Source: Clostridia bacterium BRH_c25 (lineage in GTDB: Bacteria; Bacillota_A; Clostridia; Lutisporales; Lutisporaceae). Taken from it: a stretch of 6,145 nt of DNA. The notes under the pieces were generated by a model that did not search any database, was not told the origin of the DNA, and saw only the letters and a list, made by a program, of their open reading frames with translations. The DNA lies in contig LOES01000011.1 of the NCBI GenBank assembly GCA_001515955.1, forward strand, positions 1 to 6,145, in the 5' to 3' direction. Shown piece by piece: positions 6,129 through 6,145 of this stretch; the first letter of the stretch is position 1; every line of letters starts with the position of its first letter. The translations under genes and the position numbers were made by a program.

Positions 6129-6145
6129 TCCCTATACCTCCTTGC

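Overview
The window looks like chromosomal DNA of a low-to-moderate GC Gram-positive bacterium of the class Clostridia. The reasons are strong AGGAGG-type ribosome binding sites, a lipobox lipoprotein of the DUF3160 family, a PadR regulator coupled to a DUF2812 membrane protein, and compact intergenic regions with Rho-independent terminators. Genus cannot be fixed from the sequence alone. Six protein genes are visible: four on the minus strand (one cut by the left edge) and two on the plus strand.

Left part (1-2505, minus strand): a two-gene unit for exported proteins. The first gene (1614-2453) encodes a membrane-anchored protein with three aspartate-rich DxDxD repeats of the FG-GAP/VCBS kind. 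The second (1-1585, cut at the window edge) encodes a DUF3160 lipoprotein that starts 28 bases further on. A plausible promoter at 2477-2505 precedes the pair, and its -35 box overlaps the T-tract of the terminator of the gene before it.

Middle (2503-4031, minus strand): a stand-alone AAA ATPase of the AAA_14/DUF4143 type, ended by a 13-bp perfect hairpin with a T-run. The nuclease-like C-terminal part carries Lys where Glu is normally expected in its ExK motif.

The 325-base divergent intergenic region (4032-4356) holds a row of four inverted repeats (4146-4278), then a strong sigma-A type promoter (TTGACA, 17 bp, TATTAT) whose start site is covered by a 30-bp dyad. This is a typical layout for an autorepressed PadR gene.

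Right part (4309-5859, plus strand): padR-like repressor gene and, directly abutting it, a gene for a three-segment membrane protein with an N-terminal cytosolic DUF2812 domain and a C-terminal domain probably outside the cell. They read as one regulated unit that probably responds to an envelope or small-molecule signal. A convergent small gene (5949-6128, minus strand) encodes a 59-residue single-span membrane protein.

The most unexpected structure is a roughly 60-bp repeat containing a hairpin. It is present in the same orientation at 2509-2568 and 5881-5938, each time about 30 bases downstream of a minus-strand stop codon, and it brackets the ATPase and PadR/DUF2812 genes. No clearly new defence or mobile system is visible. 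The repeat pair, the hairpin row and the PadR/DUF2812 unit are the items most worth following.
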